A DNA stretch of 64,000 bases from an uncultured Clostridia bacterium (GTDB lineage: Bacteria > Bacillota > Clostridia > Saccharofermentanales > Saccharofermentanaceae), in NCBI GenBank assembly GCA_946407705.1, contig CAMJPC010000002.1:335364-399363 (forward strand), written 5' to 3'. This document shows, piece by piece, positions 8,776-18,226 of this stretch. A model generated the notes under the pieces. The model searched no databases. It saw only the letters and a list, made by a program, of their open reading frames with translations, and had not been told where the DNA came from. Every line of letters begins with the position of its first letter. Within the stretch, counting starts at the first letter, position 1. The position numbers and the translations under genes are program-made.

Positions 8776-9759
8776 ATGCCGTACGCGATAATGCGAATAA
8801 GCAAATGCAAGTTGGGTGCTGTCACCCGTATCGAGAAGCACCACGAACGCAAGAAGGATGCTTACAAGAGCAATCCTGACATTGATGTGAGCAAGTCTCA
8901 CAACAACTTCCATATCAAGGATCCGCCTGACAGTTACAGGAAGCTGATACGGAAACGCATTGAAGAAGTCGGATGCCGTACCCGCAAGGACAGCGTTGTG
9001 ATGCAGGACAGCATCTGTACCGCATCACCTGAGTTCTTCAAAGGTAAGACCTCACGGGAGACTGAGGATTTCTTCAGACTGGCATACAGGTTTTATGTAA
9101 AGAAGTTCGGTGAAGAAAACATTTTATCAGCAGTAGTCCATCTTGATGAAAGAACGCCTCACATGCATGTGTGTTTCGTTCCAATTACCAAGGACGGGAA
9201 ATTATCCTCCAAGACATTGATAGGCGGTCCTACGGGTCTTGTGAAGCTTCAGGACGACTTCTACTCGCATATGTTTAATCACTTTCCTGAACTTAAGCGG
9301 GGAATCCCGAAGCGGATAACACACCGAAAGCATCTTCCGACATACCTGTTTAAGAACGCTGACATGCTCATGGAGCACTTTGATGAGATTTCGAAGGCCA
9401 TTAACGATATCAACATGATAAAGGGCAAAGAGAAAAAAGCACAGGCCATAGAGCTCATATCAAGGTACGCACCCGAGATGGCCAAGATGAAAGAACAGCT
9501 CAAATCGGTCAATGGATATGTTGAAAAGCTGAACAAAGATATCTGGGACGAGAGAGAAATCAGTCAGCACTGGTTCGGAAAAACAAAAGAAATGGAAAAG
9601 GCCGTAAAAGAAAAAGACATTGAGATCTATCAGCTCCAGGCAAAAATGCAAAAGATACAGAAACAAATAAACCTGCTCCCTCCCGGATTACTCGAGAAGC
9701 TTGAGGCAATAGAGAGAGCAAAAAGAAGGGGAAGCATAAGAGATGATTGGACACGTTAA
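8776..9759 (+). CDS. mobV: MobV-family relaxase (plasmid recombination/mobilization protein, Pre/Mob)
   Basis: A 327-residue protein that begins MPYAIMRISKCK, the typical opening of Mob/Pre proteins. It has the HLDERTPHMHV signature (His122, Glu125 and His129/131 region), which holds the metal-binding histidines and the acidic residue of MobV relaxases. These enzymes nick one strand at oriT and pilot it through a helper conjugation channel. The C-terminal ~130 residues are highly charged and predicted coiled coil. AAAGGAG six bases before the ATG at 8776 fixes the start. Length is slightly short of the ~400-500 residues common in the family, mainly in the C-terminal coil. Confidence 0.88.
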   Translation: MPYAIMRISKCKLGAVTRIEKHHERKKDAYKSNPDIDVSKSHNNFHIKDPPDSYRKLIRKRIEEVGCRTRKDSVVMQDSICTASPEFFKGKTSRETEDFFRLAYRFYVKKFGEENILSAVVHLDERTPHMHVCFVPITKDGKLSSKTLIGGPTGLVKLQDDFYSHMFNHFPELKRGIPKRITHRKHLPTYLFKNADMLMEHFDEISKAINDINMIKGKEKKAQAIELISRYAPEMAKMKEQLKSVNGYVEKLNKDIWDEREISQHWFGKTKEMEKAVKEKDIEIYQLQAKMQKIQKQINLLPPGLLEKLEAIERAKRRGSIRDDWTR

Positions 9760-9837
9760 CTTCCCGACAATAACCCATTCATAGGCACAAAGCATACAAG
9801 ATCACGAAACAAACAAAGAAAGGAGGAAAGCTTTGAC

Positions 9838-11139
9838 ATGGTTGAAACTGATAACATCGCTGAATTAACCGATCGGCTCAAAAACAACGAAGCCTTGGAC
9901 AATGCCGACCTCCAGGAATTCGTGGTAATATTAAAGCGCAACCCGGAAATCGCCCAGTTATTAATCAACGATATGACTAATAAAAGAGCGAAAAGACTTT
10001 ATGTTAAATCAAAACATAATCAGGCGATTGCGCAAGTCAATACAACTAATAAGAAATTAGACGGTTATTGGTTCACGCACGTCTATGTCGACGGTAAAAG
10101 AAAGGTGGTGTACAAAGCTACCGAAGACAAAATCTATGATTACCTATACGACTTCTATCGTGCTTTAGACGACAAAACAAAGACTTATGAAGAGGTCTTT
10201 GAACAGTTCCTCGAATCCAAGCGTGATCGCGGAAGATCCGAACTGACTCTTAGAGATTACAGACGTTATAAGGACTATATTTCGGAGTCCATCAGGAGAA
10301 AAGACATTGCTCTGATCACGGAAGACGAATTAAGGAAGTGGTTTGTTAAAGACTTCCTTTCACGGAATCCGAGAAAAGAAGGAATGAAAAAGATGCTCCA
10401 GCACGTTAAGGCTGTATTTGATTACGGAATGCGAAAAGGCTACTGTTTCTCAAATCCGGCACTTAACATTCTCGCTGAGGATTACTACAAATACTGTAAT
10501 CTGACTGTGAGGCCTAATGAGGAGCGTTCTTTCTCATACGAGGACATGGACAAACTGAGGGAATACTGCCTCAAAGACCGTAAAAACCCTCATGCATCAA
10601 TGATACTCGTCGCTATGGAAACCGGAATGCGTATCGGAGAACTGGCTGCTTTAAGAAAGTCAGACATCGATAACGATTATATCTGGGTCCATCGTCAGCA
10701 GATAGTAGGATACGATGATGAATCGTGCAAGAACCGTCGTATACAGTATGTCGAATACACCAAGAACGAGAGGGCTAATCCTAAAGGCGGAAGAATAGTC
10801 CCTATCACCGAAGGCTGCAGAACAGCTCTTAAGATAGCTTTCGAGCTTCCCGGTGAATCAGAGTATCTCTTCCATCACCCTAACGGTGCGCCTGTCGTAA
10901 AAGACTCTTACGGGTATTATTTACGGCGAAGATGTAAGACATTAGGCATCAAGATCTCACACAACCATGCTTTCCGTGTCGCCTTCAATGCCAGGCTCAT
11001 AGAAGCAGGTGCCGATGGTAACGAACGTTGTCTCGTTTTGGGTCATTCAATGCAAACAAACGAAAGGCATTATTCATTCAGCGACAAACGCCGAGTGGAA
11101 GACGTCAGAGATAAGCTAAATAGGCTTAAAATGGCTTAA
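9838..11139 (+). CDS. int: Tyrosine-type site-specific integrase
   Basis: A 433-residue protein. An N-terminal region (1-115) precedes a SAM-like core-binding domain (~116-205) and a catalytic domain. Catalytic-core motifs are present: Arg265 in TGMRIGEL, HAFRVAF (the HxxR box), LGHS (His/Trp position) and the nucleophile Tyr in ERHYS. The extra N-terminal 110 residues recall arm-type DNA-binding regions of ICE and phage integrases. AAAGGAGG precedes the ATG. It lies 91 bases from the 3' end of tRNA-Arg(CCT), its likely target. No excisionase gene is obvious. Confidence 0.9.
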   Translation: MVETDNIAELTDRLKNNEALDNADLQEFVVILKRNPEIAQLLINDMTNKRAKRLYVKSKHNQAIAQVNTTNKKLDGYWFTHVYVDGKRKVVYKATEDKIYDYLYDFYRALDDKTKTYEEVFEQFLESKRDRGRSELTLRDYRRYKDYISESIRRKDIALITEDELRKWFVKDFLSRNPRKEGMKKMLQHVKAVFDYGMRKGYCFSNPALNILAEDYYKYCNLTVRPNEERSFSYEDMDKLREYCLKDRKNPHASMILVAMETGMRIGELAALRKSDIDNDYIWVHRQQIVGYDDESCKNRRIQYVEYTKNERANPKGGRIVPITEGCRTALKIAFELPGESEYLFHHPNGAPVVKDSYGYYLRRRCKTLGIKISHNHAFRVAFNARLIEAGADGNERCLVLGHSMQTNERHYSFSDKRRVEDVRDKLNRLKMA

Positions 11140-11190
11140 ATCAAAGGTTTTTCGAAAAGTTTAACCAGGTTTAACCACTTTTGGGCAAAA

Positions 11191-11227
11191 AATCAGGGGT
11201 TCCGGAAAACCCCGAAACCCCTGATTT
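11191..11227. terminator. Bidirectional hairpin terminator after the integrase
   Basis: ATCAGGGGTT pairs with an AAACCCCTGAT arm around a small GC-rich core. A-rich sequence lies to the left and T-rich sequence to the right. It can end the integrase transcript and shield it from the tRNA gene on the other strand. Confidence 0.75.
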
Positions 11228-11230
11228 CAT

Positions 11231-11307
11231 TGGTGATCGTGAGCGGATTCGAACCGCTGGCCTTCCGCTTAGGAGGCGGACGCTCTATCCAGCTGAGCTA
11301 CACAATC
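11231..11307 (-). tRNA. tRNA-Arg (anticodon CCT)
   Basis: A canonical cloverleaf on the minus strand. The acceptor GATTGTG pairs with CACGATC, the anticodon stem is TCCGC/GCGGA with loop CTCCTAA, and the T-loop is TTCGAAT. The 3' CCA is encoded (11231-11233). Its 3' end faces the integrase gene. Confidence 0.95.
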
Positions 11308-11338
11308 ATGGTGTGCTTTTGACGCGAAAGTGATTATA

Positions 11339-12493
11339 TCACAATCCCGTCAGAGTATAAAGGCATGTCTCGGCGATCATGCAAATGAGGGAAGTAAGTA
11401 TCAGATAGAACGGCAGACCGTCCAGGAATCTGGATTTCGTGACGAAGATCAAACGTCTTCTGACAACCGACAGAAGGCCCGTGAGCATCGTGTCCGTGAG
11501 TATCGCGAGAACTACCGCTATGATTATCGTAAAGATGCCCGGAATGTGTTCCTGATGCGCAAGGAAGAATACCGCAAGGAACTGCGATCCGATGGCGGTC
11601 TCACTTACGAAATAGCGCAGACCGAAGATCGATCTTCTGATTCCTCCCCTCGAGAAAGACAGCAGCGCAACAGACAATATCGTCTGTACGAGTGCTGCGG
11701 CAGGCACTGACAACATTCTTGCGTAAGGTCCTCCGACAAGTACCCACAGCGAGAAAAGAAGGCTTGCGATCACGAGCATTTCGAGCGCGAAGGCAACTCT
11801 CGAGAACGCGAATCTCTTAACCTCCTGATAATCTGCGACAGGAATGTCCCAGAATTCCGTAAGGCTCCTTGACGTAATGAGCCTGGGCGTTCCGGTGATC
11901 TTGGAAAAGCCCCATGAGAAAAGGATCAGGAATGCGATCGCGCCCAAGAGCGTTGTGAAGATGTATCTCTTTTCGAACAGGCCGGACGCGAGGAAACCGA
12001 AGGAAGATGCGGCAAACGCAAGTATGAACGGCTTTAACACCTCTTCGGTGAAAAGAGGGATCGTAAACTCGTCTTCATCATCAGCCTTGAATCGGGACAG
12101 TGACATCATGCCGATCGCCATCGGTATGAACAGCGCGCCGGCTGCGGCACCGCACCATCCCATCCTGTAAGATGCTTCGGAAGCCGCGGTAAAGAGAAGC
12201 GCGGTGATTATGAACGACAGCGCGGAAAGCTTCGGATGGATGAAGAATCTCAGCGTAATTGCCCATACGAAAAGCACTGCGGCGGAACATGCCGCCGGCC
12301 ACCAGATGACGCTGTTGCCCAGCGAATAGACCATGCTCAGCGAGATTATCGTGTACCCCAGAAAGAGCGCGGATCTCGTCGTCATGTAGCCCGTGGGCTT
12401 GATATGCGTGGCATGCGGCTTGCCGACATGCCTTACGCGGCGCATGTCCTCACTGTCGAACGGTGTGTTGTATTTGTTGCTGAATAAACCCAT
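11339..12493 (-). CDS. Unknown polytopic membrane protein linked to Rnf-like genes
   Basis: A 384-residue protein with a ~35-residue basic N-terminus (MGLFSNKYNT) and about nine or ten hydrophobic segments, split by loops rich in charged residues (near 135-150 and 205-225). It occupies the place where rnfE and rnfA stand in standard clusters, but I do not see their duplicated, cysteine-containing six-helix pattern, and it is twice their length. It starts three bases after the rnfG-like gene, so the two are surely co-transcribed. It may be the missing membrane part of a reduced redox complex; this is inference from position only. Confidence 0.7.
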   Translation of the reverse strand: MGLFSNKYNTPFDSEDMRRVRHVGKPHATHIKPTGYMTTRSALFLGYTIISLSMVYSLGNSVIWWPAACSAAVLFVWAITLRFFIHPKLSALSFIITALLFTAASEASYRMGWCGAAAGALFIPMAIGMMSLSRFKADDEDEFTIPLFTEEVLKPFILAFAASSFGFLASGLFEKRYIFTTLLGAIAFLILFSWGFSKITGTPRLITSRSLTEFWDIPVADYQEVKRFAFSRVAFALEMLVIASLLFSLWVLVGGPYARMLSVPAAALVQTILSVALLSFSRGGIRRSIFGLRYFVSETAIGSQFLAVFFLAHQEHIPGIFTIIIAVVLAILTDTMLTGLLSVVRRRLIFVTKSRFLDGLPFYLILTSLICMIAETCLYTLTGL

Positions 12494-12496
12494 GGA

Positions 12497-13837
12497 TCAC
12501 ACTCGCCAGTTCAGATATGCCTTTAGGAATTTGTAGCCCGTATTGAATGCCCTGATGGCCAGTCTGGCCTCGTTGTACGAGTCAGACGGCGGATAGATGT
12601 ATGTCGCGACCTCGGACATCGGGAGGTCGTCGATGCTCTCGGTGAGAGTCTGCTCGTCCTCGCCGCTTCCCTTTGCGTAGCCGTCTTCCGCGCCGCCTTC
12701 GGGGTTTCTCGAATCTCTCGGATCGGGCGTTGCCTCAGGCGCGGGCGTGGGCGTTGCGGTCATTATGTCAGACAGACGCTTGCCGCTCATGAGGGCATCG
12801 ATCTCTCTTACCGTCCTGAAGCCTCTTGCGGTACCGGACTCGTCGTAGATCGTATAGAGCTCAGGAGTCTTTTCGAAGGAGAAAGCGATGTAACCGGCCT
12901 TGTTACGTACGCCGTCGGCATCTGCGCTCGTACCCATCGTCTCCTGATAGATCCTGTTGAGAGCCGCGAGATACTTGTCTTTGGTGTATCCCGCACGTGA
13001 GTTGTTGATGCACTCTTTCGAAAGATCGACAAAGCATTGGATGCTGCAGGTTACGCCTTCGATTATGTTCGTGGTACCGTCTGACTTCATCGCGAGACGG
13101 TCGGGATCCTGGAACTTGAGGAGCGCGTGGCAGATGTTGTAGGACTGTACGGCCCAGTCGAGACCGCTGATCTCATAAGCGCCTGAAAGCGAAGCGTAGC
13201 TTCTGTCTTCAGTCGTCATGTCAAGGTTGAACGCATCCCATTTGACACGCGTGATCTGGCCGCCCTTGATCTCCATTTCGACGTAATCGACAAACTTGCT
13301 TCGGTCGTCGATGAGTCTCTGGGCGTAGTAGATTCCGTCCCTCAGGCCGTCGACCGGAGCATAGGATTCATCGTCAGAGACCGTCGTGTCGGCGCGGCGG
13401 AAAGCGATCGGGATCTGTTTGCCCTTGAGCGTGGATTCGATGTATCTGAGCCTTCTGTCAGCCTTCGGATCCTCGCACATGATGCCCGTGACCCTTGACG
13501 TCTCGTAGTCGATACCGATCCTGAAATCCATCTTGGTGTTCTTGTCCGTGGGAAGCACTACGGTCATGTCGAAAACATATCCGACCGGCGCGCCGTCCTT
13601 GTCATATCCCCTGTAGACCGAGTTGATCTCAGGGAAATCGTAAAGGACCTTTCCCGTCAGCGGAGTGTAGGATTCGGCCGCGAGGACCGTTCCGAATTTC
13701 TGCTTGTATTCACGCTGAAGTCTCCTGTCAGCCCTGTCGTTGGACCAGAGAAAACCTCCCACTATGAGCATCGCACTGAGGAACGCCAAAAGCAGCGCCT
13801 CGGTAACGAATATCTTTATCTGGCTGTGAGTCATCAT
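12497..13837 (-). CDS. RnfG/NqrC-like FMN-binding-domain membrane protein
   Basis: A 446-residue protein with one N-terminal membrane segment (~8-30) and a large outside part. It contains two stretches that look like FMN-binding beta structure (around GYVFDMTVVLP and YVEMEIKGGQITRVKWDAF). An EGVTCS motif at ~257-262 resembles the S(T)GATxS site where FMN is covalently linked to threonine in RnfG/NqrC. Beyond ~370 there is a Pro/Thr/acidic linker (ATPTPAPEATP) and a C-terminal tail not found in normal RnfG. Length is about twice that of RnfG (~200). It overlaps the rnfD-like gene by four bases. Confidence 0.65.
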   Translation of the reverse strand: MMTHSQIKIFVTEALLLAFLSAMLIVGGFLWSNDRADRRLQREYKQKFGTVLAAESYTPLTGKVLYDFPEINSVYRGYDKDGAPVGYVFDMTVVLPTDKNTKMDFRIGIDYETSRVTGIMCEDPKADRRLRYIESTLKGKQIPIAFRRADTTVSDDESYAPVDGLRDGIYYAQRLIDDRSKFVDYVEMEIKGGQITRVKWDAFNLDMTTEDRSYASLSGAYEISGLDWAVQSYNICHALLKFQDPDRLAMKSDGTTNIIEGVTCSIQCFVDLSKECINNSRAGYTKDKYLAALNRIYQETMGTSADADGVRNKAGYIAFSFEKTPELYTIYDESGTARGFRTVREIDALMSGKRLSDIMTATPTPAPEATPDPRDSRNPEGGAEDGYAKGSGEDEQTLTESIDDLPMSEVATYIYPPSDSYNEARLAIRAFNTGYKFLKAYLNWRV

Positions 13838-14823
13838 CTGACATCCACCTCCCTCGAACGCAGGTTTTTACGGGTCAGTGTCTTCATCAGGAAGTCCAGG
13901 ACGAAAGACATGAAGTTGACCGAGAGGACCGGCGCGAGAAGCGCTACATCAGGCCTTACAAAGACCTTGAGAACGAGCGTCAGGAGCGCGCAGACCATAC
14001 CCGCGAAAAATCCCGCCGAGAATCTCGACGGCATGGTAGTAAGGTCGCCTAGCATGTACACCGCAACGAAAACGACTCCCGAAGCGAGCATGAAAGCGAT
14101 GTATCCCTCGTATCCGAATCCCCTGCCCTTTTCGAGCACGTTGGAAAGCGGATAGAAAACGGTAAGCGTAACAAGATAAGCGATCGGCGCATACATTCTG
14201 ATCGATCCGCGCATCACGAGGAAAAATCCTCCGAGCAAAATGCAGGTCGCGCAGGCGCCTCCGATCGTTCCCGGGAAATTGCCCGTTAAGAGCTCGGGCA
14301 GAGAGCAGTTCGTGTAATCGTGGAACTCGCCGCCCTTCGCTCCGAAGATCAAAGTCCTCAAAATGAACCATCCCTCTCCGCCGCCCTCGGCATATCCCGT
14401 GGCAGCAGAAGGCATTACGAGCGATACGAAAAGCCTTCCCGCCGCAGCAGGATTGACCAGGTTGGATCCCGGTCCTCCGAAGATCTGCTTCGTCACGATG
14501 GACCCGAAAAGAACTCCCGTCAGAGCCGTCACGAGCGAAGTGTCAGGCGGCAGCAGGAGCGCTAGCATTATGCCAGACGCGGCGGAACTCAGATCGAAAT
14601 ATTCGCCCTTAACTCCTCTTCCCGCGATACGCGTAAAGAGAAGGTCGGACAGCGTGAATGACAGCATGCAGAACAGTATGAGGATTATCGCCCTCAGACC
14701 ATAGTAGAACGCTCCGTAGATCGCGCACGGAACCATTGCGGCGATCAGCGTGAGATAGATGTACGGCGCGTTTTTCTCGGTGTGGATAAAAGGCGCGAGT
14801 GAGATCTTGTCTTTCCTGCTCAT
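13834..14823 (-). CDS. rnfD: RnfD/NqrB-like membrane subunit
   Basis: A 329-residue membrane protein of the NQR2/RnfD/RnfE family. The family signature GGPGSNLVNPAAAGR is intact, and the later FPGTIGGACA segment matches the usual GxxGE/S region. The canonical SGATPL motif that carries covalent FMN in RnfD is not evident at its expected place (~30 residues after the NPAA motif), so flavin attachment may differ. In Rnf complexes this subunit passes electrons and shares in ion translocation. It overlaps both neighbours by four bases, showing tight coupling. Confidence 0.85.
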   Translation of the reverse strand: MSRKDKISLAPFIHTEKNAPYIYLTLIAAMVPCAIYGAFYYGLRAIILILFCMLSFTLSDLLFTRIAGRGVKGEYFDLSSAASGIMLALLLPPDTSLVTALTGVLFGSIVTKQIFGGPGSNLVNPAAAGRLFVSLVMPSAATGYAEGGGEGWFILRTLIFGAKGGEFHDYTNCSLPELLTGNFPGTIGGACATCILLGGFFLVMRGSIRMYAPIAYLVTLTVFYPLSNVLEKGRGFGYEGYIAFMLASGVVFVAVYMLGDLTTMPSRFSAGFFAGMVCALLTLVLKVFVRPDVALLAPVLSVNFMSFVLDFLMKTLTRKNLRSREVDVR

Positions 14824-16343
14824 ACCTTTTTGCCTCCGTCGAAGGGCAGTACGATCCTGCCTTCTTCGTCTCTGCCGTCCTCTTCCTTTTCGCCGGCGTA
14901 TTCCTCAAGGAGCGAGCCGCTCTGAGCCTCGGAAGTGTCGTAAATGAGCTCGCCTTCGGTCGCGGTGTGGCCGCTGTTATAGAGGAGTGAGTTGACTTCG
15001 ATGACACGGCCTTCGCCTGCGAAAGCGGCGATCTTGTCGGTGAGATTGATGCCCGCCGGGCAGATATAGGAGCACGAACCGCAGGCTATGCAGTCTCTCG
15101 CGCCTTCTTCCGATGCCTTCTGCATCAGGCCCTGATTGAGCATTTCGTAGATGGTGTTCGGCGAAAGTCCCATCGGGCAGCACTCCGAGCAAAGTCCGCA
15201 GTGGATGCAGGGCGTCCTCGGAACAACCTGTCTTCTTATGATGGAAATGGCCGATGTGAGCTTGATTATCGGTGTGTTGTCAGGGTCCGTGATCTCAATT
15301 CCGGTAAGGCAGTTGCCCCAGATTATCCTTCCGCCGCTCGCCCTGAAATCGCCGACGCTGTTGATCAGTTCCGATACCGGAGTTCCGATCGGAACGAGCA
15401 TGTTGTGGATGCCCGAAGCGTCGCCCGTGATGGATACGATGCGGCTCATCATGGGAATGTTGTCGGAGATCGCTTCCCAGCACGCGAGCATCGTGGAGCA
15501 GTTGAAGAGCACCGCGCTGCATGTGCGTTCGAGCGTGTCCTCCGAGCTCAGTCTCTTGCCGTAAAGCGCCTTTGCGACAAGCCTGTAGTAGCCCTGGGGG
15601 AATCTCTCCCTGAATATCTTGATGTCGAAAGACAGATCCTTGAACTTGTCCTTCAGTCTCTCGATGGAATTCTCCAATGCCTCTCTCTGTTCTTTGCGGT
15701 CTTCGGAGATCAGGAAGAAACATCTTTTCGCGCCGATGGCCCTCGTGCAGGCAGCAGCACCGTTAACCACGTAATCCGGATATTCGGTGATCGCAGTCAG
15801 GTCGGAAGTCGAATAAGGCTCGCTCTGGAGGCAGTTTACGAGAAGGTCGTTTACGCCTTCCTTCTTGGCTCTCCTGAGCTTCGCGCCCGTGGGGATTCCC
15901 TCGCCGCCCATGCCGCAGATACCCGCGTCAGTGATTATGTTAATAGCTTCCGTTGCGGAAAGCTTGAGCAGCGGCCTCGGCTTGAGAGACTCGAGCCTTG
16001 CCCTTTTCATGTCGTTGTGGATCACGACCGCGCGGGTCTCGATTCCGTTGGGGAGCGTGATGGGCCTGATGTCGGCAACCGTTCCCGAAATGCCCGTGTG
16101 AACCGGCACGGAGAACGTTCCTTTCGCGGGGATGCCTACGCACTGGCCTGCGAGGACCGTGTCACCGATCTTTACGCAGGGTACCGCGGGAACGCCGTAA
16201 TGCATTTTCATGGGCAGGATTACCTTCGTCGGGTAGACACGCTCGAGCATGATCTCCCTGACATAGTGAGAGCGCTTTGAAAAATTCAAAACGTCCCCCG
16301 GAAAAAGTCCCTTGTAAAACGAATATCTCCTGCGATCCGGCAT
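14820..16343 (-). CDS. rnfC: RnfC-like NADH-binding, iron-sulfur electron-transport subunit
   Basis: A 507-residue soluble-type protein. An N-terminal barrel region (YSFYKGLFPGDVL, then an 'HYGVPAVPCVKIGDTV' biotin-carrier-like part) is followed by the nucleotide/FMN fold with GMGGEGIPTGAK. Two 4Fe-4S binding motifs follow (CIHCGLCSECCP and CIACGSCSYICP), all as in RnfC. In the Rnf complex this subunit exchanges electrons with NAD(H). The C-terminal ~70 residues are acidic. It heads the four-gene set C-D-G-X on the minus strand, 43 bases after rpoD. The genes for RnfB (ferredoxin side) and RnfA/E are not in the window. Confidence 0.88.
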   Translation of the reverse strand: MPDRRRYSFYKGLFPGDVLNFSKRSHYVREIMLERVYPTKVILPMKMHYGVPAVPCVKIGDTVLAGQCVGIPAKGTFSVPVHTGISGTVADIRPITLPNGIETRAVVIHNDMKRARLESLKPRPLLKLSATEAINIITDAGICGMGGEGIPTGAKLRRAKKEGVNDLLVNCLQSEPYSTSDLTAITEYPDYVVNGAAACTRAIGAKRCFFLISEDRKEQREALENSIERLKDKFKDLSFDIKIFRERFPQGYYRLVAKALYGKRLSSEDTLERTCSAVLFNCSTMLACWEAISDNIPMMSRIVSITGDASGIHNMLVPIGTPVSELINSVGDFRASGGRIIWGNCLTGIEITDPDNTPIIKLTSAISIIRRQVVPRTPCIHCGLCSECCPMGLSPNTIYEMLNQGLMQKASEEGARDCIACGSCSYICPAGINLTDKIAAFAGEGRVIEVNSLLYNSGHTATEGELIYDTSEAQSGSLLEEYAGEKEEDGRDEEGRIVLPFDGGKKV

Positions 16344-16385
16344 CAGCGCACCATGCCGCCAATCAAGCGGCGACCTGTATAAACC

Positions 16386-17438
16386 TTAGTCGGTATATCC
16401 TTCAAGCTTCTTGGATGAAGACGCACGGGAAAGCTTCCTGATCGCCTTCGCTTCGATCTGTCTGATACGCTCACGGGTAACTCCGAGCTTCTTGCCGACC
16501 TGCTCGAGCGTCATGGGGATGCCGTCCTTGAGGCCGAAACGGAGCTCTATTACCTTGCGCTCACGCTCAGTGAGAGAGTTGAGTGCCTTGATGAGGTCTT
16601 CCTTGAGAAGGATCCTTGCAACTTCCTCTTCAGGTGCAGCGAGCTCGTCGTTCGAAATGAAGTCAACGAGGTGGCTGTCTTCTTCCTCACCAACAGGCTT
16701 GTCGATGGAGATGGGATCCTGGGATATCTTCTGGATCTCGCGGATCTTCGCGGGTTCCATGTTCATTTCCTTTGCAAGTTCCTCAGTCGTGGGCTCTCTT
16801 CCGAGATCCTGAACGAGCTGTCTCTGAACTCTTGTGAGCTTGTTGATGGTCTCAACCATGTGAACGGGGATACGGATCGTACGTGCCTGATCGGCGATGG
16901 CTCTGGTGATCGCCTGGCGGATCCACCATGTTGCGTATGTTGAGAACTTGAATCCCTTTGTGTAATCGAATTTGTCTACTGCCTTGATGAGACCGATGTT
17001 GCCCTCCTGGATGAGGTCGAGGAGAGAAAGTCCGCGGTTCATGTACTTTTTCGCGATGGAGACAACGAGTCTCAGGTTGGAGTTGATGAGCATCTCCTTT
17101 GCTTCCTCGTCGCCGTCTGCCATTCTCTGGGCGATGTCTCTCTCCTGCTCTGCGTTGAGGAGTTCGATCTTACCGATCTCCTTGAGATACATCTTGACTG
17201 AGTCATCTACTACGTTAACGTCTTCTCCGCCTTCGTCATCGCCGGTATCGTCGCTGTCGAGGTCGGGATCGTTGATCTTGACACCCGAATTATCAAGTTC
17301 GGCACGCAGCGTGATCATCTCGTCGGGTTCGAGCTTATAGCTGTCCGAGAGCGATTCGAGATCGGCCTCGGTGATCATGCTGCCGTTTTTGTCTGCGAGT
17401 TTCTTTGCGGCCGCCATGGCCTTATCAAAATCTGTCAT
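16386..17438 (-). CDS. rpoD: Primary RNA polymerase sigma factor (RpoD/SigA)
   Basis: A 350-residue sigma-70. Region 1.1 is short and acidic. It is followed by regions 1.2-2 with '[19 protein letters not shown]' and '[13 protein letters not shown]', region 3 ([11 protein letters not shown]) and region 4 with a final helix-turn-helix ([20 protein letters not shown]). The pattern is that of a housekeeping factor recognising TTGACA/TATAAT. The ATG at 17438 is chosen over a TTG two codons upstream because GAGG lies nine bases before it. Its usual partner dnaG is absent; a zinc-ribbon membrane protein precedes it instead. Confidence 0.96.
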   Translation of the reverse strand: MTDFDKAMAAAKKLADKNGSMITEADLESLSDSYKLEPDEMITLRAELDNSGVKINDPDLDSDDTGDDEGGEDVNVVDDSVKMYLKEIGKIELLNAEQERDIAQRMADGDEEAKEMLINSNLRLVVSIAKKYMNRGLSLLDLIQEGNIGLIKAVDKFDYTKGFKFSTYATWWIRQAITRAIADQARTIRIPVHMVETINKLTRVQRQLVQDLGREPTTEELAKEMNMEPAKIREIQKISQDPISIDKPVGEEEDSHLVDFISNDELAAPEEEVARILLKEDLIKALNSLTERERKVIELRFGLKDGIPMTLEQVGKKLGVTRERIRQIEAKAIRKLSRASSSKKLEGYTD

Positions 17439-17461
17439 AAGCAATTTACCTCGTGAATGCC

Positions 17462-18226
17462 TTACTTCTTTGTCTCCGATGTGGCTGCCGTTGTCTCTGT
17501 GATGACAACCGTCTCCTGATGATCAGCCTTTATCTCCGTTCCCGAAATGTTGTAAACGGTATCAGGCGTATAGATCTCCATCTTGACGGTTCCTGTCGCG
17601 ACCCCTTCCCTCTTTGAAGTGCGGAGCTCGCAGTACTTGTCGTAGTACTTTTTCGCCGTCGCCTCGTCGATGCCTGCGGAAAGAACGAGCTTTACGTTCT
17701 GGCAGGTAAGACCGTAGACCAGACACTGTCTCTCGAAAGAATCAGTCTCGTTGTTCTCTGCGGCAACGCCGTCGAAAGCCGTCTTGATGTCTGCTTCGAT
17801 CGCAGCCTTGAGCTTAGTTCTTGAGAGATAGAGCGGGTAAGAAACCGCGAGAACGATAAGGATCGCTGCGACAATTCCCACACCGAAAGCGATAACGAGC
17901 TTCTTGGGGGCCTTTACGTCGTTGGGAGAGACCTCGAATTCGCTCGGCTTGAGCTTGAGGTCGTCATCCTTCTTGGACACCATGTCGCGCTGGACTGCCT
18001 TCTGAACCGTGTCAGGCAATACAGGGTTGGAGTAATAGTGCTTGCCGCCCTCCGTAGCTTCAAATTTCTCATTCTTGAATTCATGTCCTGCGGGGTTATC
18101 GAGCAGGGCAACCGCCTCTGCAGACGGGAAAACGCAGTGGCAGAACACGCACTCGCAAGTATCGTCTCTGTCATCGAAAACAACCAGGGAACCGCAGTTC
18201 CTGCACATACCTTGCTTTGTTGCCAT
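17462..18226 (-). CDS. Zinc-ribbon protein with single membrane segment
   Basis: A 254-residue protein. Residues ~7-32 hold two CxxC pairs (CRNC and CVFC) of a zinc ribbon. A charged linker follows, then one hydrophobic segment (~110-133), then a ~120-residue C-terminal part ending in a Thr-rich tail. The zinc ribbon should lie in the cytoplasm and the C-terminal part outside. The start at 18226 has AGGAGG upstream; an earlier in-frame start lacks one. It sits 23 bases upstream of rpoD and may be co-transcribed. The function is unknown. Confidence 0.7.
   Translation of the reverse strand: MATKQGMCRNCGSLVVFDDRDDTCECVFCHCVFPSAEAVALLDNPAGHEFKNEKFEATEGGKHYYSNPVLPDTVQKAVQRDMVSKKDDDLKLKPSEFEVSPNDVKAPKKLVIAFGVGIVAAILIVLAVSYPLYLSRTKLKAAIEADIKTAFDGVAAENNETDSFERQCLVYGLTCQNVKLVLSAGIDEATAKKYYDKYCELRTSKREGVATGTVKMEIYTPDTVYNISGTEIKADHQETVVITETTAATSETKK

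Larger units (their letters stand above)
7800..11230 (+). mobile_element. Small integrative and mobilizable element (boundaries approximate)
   Basis: All three genes in this block read rightwards, unlike their surroundings: an unknown protein, a MobV relaxase and a tyrosine integrase. A pMV158-type oriT lies before the relaxase. The left side abuts a truncated CPBP gene and the right side abuts tRNA-Arg(CCT), whose 3' end faces the integrase, the usual arrangement for tRNA-targeting integrases. There is no type IV secretion or replication gene, so it would depend on a helper for transfer. I could not find a copy of the tRNA 3' end at the left side, so the ends are not proven. Confidence 0.6.

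Noticed and set aside
11330..11710. 126-codon plus-strand frame after tRNA-Arg
   Set aside because: Antisense to the membrane protein gene; charged, low-information sequence and no ribosome site.
15201..16280. 359-codon frame on the plus strand opposite rnfC
   Set aside because: It is a shadow of the rnfC codons with Arg/Asp/Val-rich low-information sequence and no ribosome site.
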